DNA of 64,000 nucleotides from Posidonia oceanica (lineage: Eukaryota > Streptophyta > Magnoliopsida > Alismatales > Posidoniaceae), in the NCBI GenBank assembly GCA_037176725.1, contig JAZBRS010000020.1, positions 99,714,501 through 99,778,500 on the forward strand, in the 5' to 3' direction. The notes beneath the pieces were generated by a model. That model saw only the letters and a list, made by a program, of their open reading frames with translations, had not been told where the DNA came from and did not search any database. Of the stretch, positions 57,717-64,000 are shown one piece after another. Both the position numbers and the translations under genes were made by a program. Position 1 is the stretch's first letter, and every line of letters begins with the position of its first letter.

Positions 57717-60700
57717 TGTAGACACCCCATTTTGACATGCTCAATTGATGGTTCTTTCTGAAACCCTAAAAATTAAACCCAAAACAACATCCTTTTTAAC
57801 CCAAAACCACTCTCCAAAACCTTAGAAAAACTCTAGGTAAATCTCTCCTAAAATCCTAGAAAAGCTCTAGGATAGCATCTCCTGAACCCTAGGTCAGCAT
57901 TTAAACCCTAGGTTAGCATAGGACACTCCCATTCATGCACAAGCCCAAGCCCTTCTCCTTCTTTCTTTTCTGATTATCCTTTTCTCTCTCCTCTTATCCT
58001 CTCTCTCTTTCTCCTTTTCCTCTCTTTCTTTCTTCTTTTCTTGCTCTCCATTGGGCCCAGTCCACTCTCCCTCCTCCTCACTTCTTCTCCTTTCTTCCCT
58101 TTTATTTTATCTTTATTTTATTTTATTTTATTTTATCCCATGCTATTTGATCTTTAATTTCTTTTTTCTATTTCTTTCCTTCCCTCTTTCTTTCTTTCCT
58201 CCTTTCTTTCCTTCTTTCTTTCTTTCTTTCTTTTCTTTCCACTCCTTTAGCCCAACCCAACTGCCTTTTTTTCAACTTTTCTATTTCTAAGCCCGACCCA
58301 ATTCTCCCAACTTCCCTCTCTTTTTTCTTCCTTTCTTTTCCCTCTTCTTTCCTCCTCCTTTCCTTCTTTATTTCCCTCTTCTTTCCTTTTTATTCCTCTA
58401 ACCCAGCCCACTACCATCTTCTCTCCTTTTTTCCATTTTTTGGGCCCAGCCCGTTACCACTTTCTTCCCCTTTTTCTTCTCTTCTTTTTTCTCCTTTCCT
58501 CCTCCCTCCTTTCTTCCTTTCTTTCTATTTTCCTTTTATTTCTTCTTCCTTTCCCCTCTTCCGGCCCAGTCCAGCCCTTTCCATCCTTTTCTTTTTTATT
58601 TTCTTTTCTTTTTCGTGGGCCCAGCCCATGATCCTTCTCCTCCTACTTTTTTCTCTTTTTTCCCCTCAACGCGAGCCTTCTCCTCTTCTTCTCCTTTCTC
58701 CTGCCTGCTTCAAAATATGCAAATCGCCACACCCTCTGCACTTACATCTATGCAAATCGCCGCACAACCATCCGCACTCAAACTCTGCACCCACTCACTA
58801 CCTGGAGGCGTCCACGCCATCGTTCGGCGGAGCTCGTCTCACAAGACCCTCCTTTTGGCTAACCACCGAGTCACTGCCACACCTGCACAGCCACTCCCCA
58901 AGCCTTTGCACGCCCACGCCCACTCGAGTGCAAGGCCCCGAACAAAACTAGCATTCCCCCATCCCTTCCACTGGTCTGCAACCAGAGAATTCGCACGCAT
59001 CTACCAGAGAGAACCCAAAAGCCTCCCTCCTTCCTAGCAGCAGCTTCTCCTCTTCCTTCCCATGCACCCAGCTACCCCCAGTCCTCAAAACTCCTCCACA
59101 GCATTCACCAAGCATCAAGCTTCCTCACCCAACGCCCAGTTCACCGCCATTCACCCAGTAGACCTTCCCCTCCACCACAAACACCTGCGGACCCTTTCCA
59201 TCCCAAAACACCAGAAACTCCCACCACCCTCCAGCAACCTCGCCAGCCCTCCAAACTTCTCCTCCATACTCACCAGACCACCAGGAACCCGGAGGAACCA
59301 CCACCAGCAACCCAGAGAGCCACGCGATAGAGAGAGCCAGCAAAATCCCCAGAGAGAACCCAAAATCTGCATTTCCTTCCTGTGCAGGTGAGCTAGCTTT
59401 TGAGCAGCTCCAGACCTCCTCTGGATCACCTGCAACTCCTCTGGATCGCGCTTGCAGCTCGCCGACGCCCGCAGCACCACAGTGAACTCCACCGGTCTGT
59501 CGAACCCAAGTCGACGTCGATAGCACGCGCCGGCCATCGAAATAGGTAACCAACTGCACATTTAACCTCCTTGCATGCCTATCCTGCTTTCTAGATAGTT
59601 AGAAGTAGTATTAGAGCCCTGTAGCCCTAGGTCGTCGCCGCCGTGCAGTCGTCTTCCCCGATGTGCCCTGTCAGCCGCCACCGCACGTTGAGCATTCCAG
59701 ACCCCCACCGCAGCTCTAGAGCTTCCCCCGAGCTCTGTTAGAACGCTCCGGACCTGCTCCTGACCTGCACCGCCGTCGTCGAGGCCTCCTATGCTCACTC
59801 CGCCTCTGCAACCGCCTGAGTCCTCCGCCAAGTTTGACCGGGCACTCCAGGCCTCCCCGAGCCTCCAGAGCTTCCCCCGAGCTCCTCCAGACCTCCAGGA
59901 GTATGCTCCAGCAGCCTCCGAGCCCTTCTGCAGCCTTCGAGCCCTTCCGCAGCCCTCAGCTCCTATCCCGTCCTCCGCCTTCTCTGCAGAAACCTCCAAG
60001 GTTGCCCGGACGCCTCCGCCACCACAACACCTCTGCAGCAGTCCCCCGAGCTTCGCCTGAGCACTGGGATGCTCACCCGGACGCCTCCGTGCCTCGCAGC
60101 AACCTCCAGTACCTCCTCCACCTCTAGCTTCTTCCACAGAAAGCCAGCTAGGCCAGCAGCATGCACCAGCCACCATCGATCGCCGTCGAAGTCGCCGGTG
60201 CCTCCAGACGGACCGCCTCCAGCCTCCTCGGGCCTCAGGCCAGCCTCCCGCGCGCCGCTCCGCCGCCATGCAGCTCTTCTTCCTCGGCGAAGGTGCTGTA
60301 GTGTCGAAAGACAAAGTAGCACTGTAGCGTTCTGATTTTTCTTTGGTTTGTTGCATTGACATAAACTGCTGCATTTTATTTTATTTACTTATAGGTCCAG
60401 CTGTGGTTTGAAGTTGATTTAAATTTTGATTTAAATCTTATTGCATTACTGTCTGGTCCGTTCCTTTAGTTTTATTGCATGCAGATCCTTAGTTTATTTC
60501 GTTTAAATCATTTAAGTGTTAGTTTAAAGCATGCATTGCATTTTGGTCCTTAAGTTTCTGATATTTGCTTTTGGTTCCTGTTCTGATTGAAAAATCATTT
60601 AATGTTGCATTTAAATCTTATTGCATTGCATTTAAATCTTCTGTTTTGATTTATTTGCAAGTTAGTCCATCTGCAGTTTCAGCATATCATTTAAATGTTA

Positions 60701-62671
60701 TTTTTACTATACTGCATTGCATTTTAAATCATACATTTTATTTTATTTGCATATAGGTCCTATGCCTGTTTAGGATTTCATTTAATTGCATGCTTACCAT
60801 ATTGCATTGCATTTTTAATCATGCATTTTATTTCTATTGCATTTTAGTCCAGAGCATGCATTCACAGCATTTAAATGCCATATTTTACCTTATTGCATTG
60901 CATTTTTTCCCCTGCATTTCATTTTATTTGCACATCAGTCCTGCTCAGTTGTAGATTTCATTTAAAGCATGTTTTAAAACCATATTGCATTGCAGAAAAA
61001 TCCTAAAAAATACTTTAATTGCATCTGGGTCCTGTCAGTTGTAAATCATGCATTTAATCTGCTATTTTTATCATATTGCATTGCATAAAAACCCATAAAA
61101 ATGTTTTAATTGCAAGTCAATCCTCAGAGCATTCATACATGTATTTAGATCTGGTTTTTTGCATTGCAGAAAAACCCAGGAACTCATTTTATTTGCATTT
61201 AAGTCCTTTTTACATACATGCATCATTTAAATGGCATTTTTTTAAACCAATTTGCAATGCATTAAAGCCCAATTGTTTTCTTGAATTGCATGTTAGTCCT
61301 TATTTTCCAACTTTTGCATGTTTGCATGTTTTCTTTGCAATGCACTTAGGTCCCCGCATTTGTTTTCTTTTGCATTGCATCGTTTTGCATGCATGCATTT
61401 GTTTTCCTTTGCATTTGCATCATTTTGCGTGCATACATTTGTTTTCTTCTGCATTTGCATCGTTTTGCGTGCATGCACTTGTTTTCTTTTGTATTTGCAT
61501 CATTTTGCGTGCATGCACTTCTTTTCTTCTGCATTTGCATCATTTTGCGTGCATGCACTTGTTTTCTTTTGTATTTGCCTCGTTTTGCGTGCATGCATTT
61601 GTTCTCCATTGCAGTTGCCTCATTTTGCGTGGATGCATTTGCTTTCTTCTGCATTTGCATTGTTTTGCATGCCCACATTTGCTTGCATTGTTTTGCGTGC
61701 CCGCATTTGCTTTCTTTGCATGTCGCCTGCATTTGCATCGTTTTGCGTGTCTGCATTCATTTGCATCATTTTGCATGCCTACATTTGCTTTCTTTGCATA
61801 TCTCTTGCATTTGCACCGTTTTACGTGCCTGGCTTTGTTTTCTTTTGCTTTTGCATCGTTTTGCATGTCTGCATCCAATTTCTTTCGCATTTGCATTGTT
61901 TTGCGTGCCCACTTGTGTTTTCTCCTGCTTTGCACCATTTTCTGCACCCGCTTTCATTTTCCCCTTGCATGTCACTTGTATTGCATTGTTTACTGCTGTT
62001 TTGTTTTATCACCTGCATTTGCATTAAGGCAATGATGCTTACTACCTAGGAGTTCTCACGAACCAGGGCTTGCCCGTTCGGAACACTAGCAGCGTTGCTA
62101 AGCACATAGCTTGCACGTTTAATTCCCTACACGCATCTTAGCACTTAGAGGACACATTAGAGCATGCATTCAGACATTCATTGCATTTAGGCATTAGGCA
62201 AGCATCTTCCTGCATTTGCGAGCGAGATAGCCTAAGAAAGACCGATTCTCAAACGTATCGGGGGTGCCTAACACCTTCCCTATGCGTAACAGGAGTCCTT
62301 GCCCTCTCTCTTGGCCCTCAATGAACATTTCCTTCATCCTAGGCACGAGTCATAGCATAGTATAGCATAGCATAGCATAGCATAGCAAAGTATTGCATTG
62401 CATCGCATCTCTTTGCATTCTCTTTGCATCCTCTTTGCATCCGATTTTGCATGTCTTTTCATGCATTACCCTCGATTTTCCTTGTCTCCCAACTTAATAG
62501 ACATGGTGGCGACTCTTATTTGTCTTATCATTTCTTTTTCCTCTTTTTGCCAGCGTTTCCGAGTCAAGTTTCCTTCCTCAGATTCTGCCGCATATAGTGA
62601 ACCTAATGTCGATCGGTGCACGCGAGATTTGGTATCGTGCATGGACGATTCGATATTTCAGGATTACTACA
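57717..62671 (+). mobile_element. Solo LTR (4955 bp) inside PMD exon 5
   Basis: It starts TGTAGACACCCCATTTTG at 57717 and ends CAGGATTACTACA at 62671, flanked by perfect TSDs GTTAC (57712-57716 and 62672-62676). No PBS or internal region is present, so it is a solo LTR left by recombination between two LTRs. Layout: AAACCCTA/CCTAG-rich start (57770-57920); pyrimidine tract with GGGCCCAGCCC words (57940-58680); GC-rich tract (58700-60330); TTGCATTGCATTT-rich tract (60400-61360); 40-bp minisatellite (61370-61990); conserved block (62020-62360); PBS-like relic (62503-62517). The long frames in all three forward phases over 61076-62049 are minisatellite artefacts. Confidence 0.93.
61370..61990. 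repeat. 40-bp minisatellite in the solo LTR
   Basis: Regular 40-bp units of CGTTTTGCGTGCATGCATTT followed by GTTTTCTTCTGCATTTGCAT, for example starting at 61381, 61421 and 61461, becoming irregular after 61680. Read on the other strand, its core CGTTTTGCGTGC is the GCACGCAAAACG of the arrays in elements 1 and 3. Confidence 0.9.
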
Positions 62672-62676
62672 GTTAC

Positions 62677-64000
62677 AGTCAGGTGGGTCGAATTTTGAGG
62701 CAGTTTGGCCTGAGGCAGGTGATCCCGAGGTCTGACCCATCGGTTCGTTCTTTTGGATCGAGAGGAGGCCAGCCGGACATCTCTTAGTTGTTTGCTGCAC
62801 AGCTCGAGGATTGGCGCTTAGGTGGCTCTATTCCTCCTTCTGAAGGTACTACTGAGATTGAGGTGGCGTGGAGGACTTGGTTTGACACCACGTTTGCTCA
62901 GCTGGCTACCTTCCACCGCTCTCTCTTCAATGGCCATTCCAATGTGCCCATGGGTGTCAGCTTTCGTCTAGCTAGCAGTGTTAGTGATCTGTAGAGAGAG
63001 CTGGCAGCTGCCCATGGTCGTATTCAGGAGCTGGTAAGTAATTTGTTTGTGTTCTTTTATTTCCTGTTCCTTTACTTACACACTTCCTCTTGTAATGCAG
63101 ATGGCTGCTACTTAGGGCATGACGGAGGCCGTTAGGATTCAGTAGCGGCAGTCCTCACTAAGGGTCGAGGAGCTTGTACGACAGAGGGATGAGTTACTGT
63201 CCCAGCTGCATGAGTTTCGAGCACGGGTGAGCTTTTGCATTCTTTTGATAGTTACCTGCCATTGTTCCATGTAGGTTGGGGGTGCCTCGACTAGTGCAAA
63301 GCCTCCTCCCACTAATGTGGCGGAACCAGCTGCTTCTCGGTTTGGGGATATACTTGCTGAGGAGGTCCGGGCCCATGACACAGAGGTATACCCACTCTTC
63401 CCTTGCTTTAAGTATATGTCTTGCCAACTTACGTGCCTATTTGCTTCGTAGATCCAGGAGATGATGGAGATGATCCATACCCCTCCCACCATAGGCCCCA
63501 CACAGAGTCAGCTCGATGATGCTTTGGGGCGTGCTGAGGAGCGTCTTAGCCAGCATGAGAGCCATATCCAAGAGTTAGAGGCTCGTGTGGCTGCATCCAA
63601 TGCTGCAGCGGCTAAGGCTTAGTTTGAGGCTATTTCCATGAGAAGGATACTTCTGTTCTATTTCAATACCTCAGTTGTAGCTGGCCTTTCTGCTTTCTGC
63701 TGATAAACTGCTCTAACTCTGTGGTTTACTGTCTTTTATTGCAGTTGTGTGATCTCCGTGGGCAGCAGGTGTAGGAGATGGAGGCACGACTGGTGCAGAC
63801 AGAGACGGCAATCATGACAATTCTTCCTGATGCTGATGTGGCTGGTCTGATGCCTGCCCCTGTCGCTGTAGCTCCTGTAGGACCAGGGCATTCTAGGGTC
63901 TTGATGGCTGAGCAGATTGCGAGAGCGCAATCTTCCCCTCATCTTGAGATGGTTCATTCTATCTTGAGGGGGTCTCGAGAGAGGAGTCAGAGCAAGGCGA
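62677..64000 (+). pseudogene. PMD gene, exon 5 remainder to exon 9: PMD C-terminus and coiled coil
   Basis: The sentence broken at 57716 resumes SQVGRILRQFGLRQVIPRSD, the RQFG-x-Q motif that closes the PMD, then QLEDWRLGG and VAWRTWFDTTFAQL. Exon 5 ends at 63033 (ELAAAHGRIQEL). Exon 6 is 63101-63226 (VEELVRQRDELLSQLHEFRA), exon 7 63275-63385, exon 8 from 63452 (EERLSQHESHIQELEARVAA), exon 9 from 63745 to beyond the window. The introns up to exon 8 have GT-AG ends in phase 0; the end of exon 8 is unclear. Exons 6, 8 and 9 form a Gln/Glu/Leu-rich coiled coil. In-frame stops at 62785, 62992, 63113, 63143, 63620 and 63772 are all TAG in Gln-rich context. Splice sites and frame are otherwise kept, so the gene decayed recently or only by this change. 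Confidence 0.75.

Overview
The window is repeat-dense nuclear DNA of a seed plant. The evidence is plant-type GT-AG introns, plant mobile domain (PMD) genes, and very large Ty3/gypsy elements of the Tat/Ogre kind. I cannot name the species. I see no intact host gene, tRNA, rRNA or organelle insert. Almost everything is retrotransposon, arranged as insertions within insertions, with 5-bp target-site duplications (TSDs) visible at several joints.

Layout from the inside out. Element 1 (5486-32752, minus strand, about 27.3 kb, TSD CATTT) is a nearly full-length Ogre-like element. It has LTRs of 6.1 and 5.1 kb, a tRNA-Arg primer-binding site, gag, protease, RT, a degenerate RNase H, a second archaeal-type RNase H and an integrase. 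Downstream of pol it carries an extra sense ORF of the PMD superfamily (DUF7745-like) and two large hairpin-rich tandem arrays. It sits inside the 5' LTR of element 2 (3802-39787, plus strand, TSD CCATG), which keeps gag but has lost pol and most of its 3' LTR. Element 2 sits inside element 3 (minus strand; seen at 3284-3796 and 39793-49517), which keeps its 5' LTR, leader, gag and an integrase tail but has lost the rest of pol. Element 4 (minus strand, 1-3283; leader and 5' LTR only) enters from the left edge and abuts element 3. Element 3 in turn interrupts an LTR, LTR5 (plus strand, 49518-52575).

The right-hand 11 kb is an older PMD-family region. It holds a decayed DUF7745-like pseudogene (52588-53955) and a multi-exon PMD plus coiled-coil gene (54511 to beyond 64000). 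A 4955-bp solo LTR (57717-62671, TSD GTTAC) lies within one exon of that gene.

All LTRs share a layout in element orientation: a TGTWGACACCCC terminus with nearby AAACCCTA motifs, a pyrimidine-rich tract, a GC-rich tract, an AT/TGCA-rich tract, a minisatellite, a strongly conserved block of about 300 bp, an internal PBS-like relic, and a TACA end. The long reading frames in the minisatellites and GC-rich tracts are artefacts. Most premature stops in the real coding frames are TAG, often where a related copy in the same window reads CAG or CAA. This is the mark expected from deamination of cytosines methylated in the CHG context. Element 1 is youngest by eye (about 6 differences in the first 230 LTR bases, against about 18 in 265 for element 2), which agrees with the nesting order.
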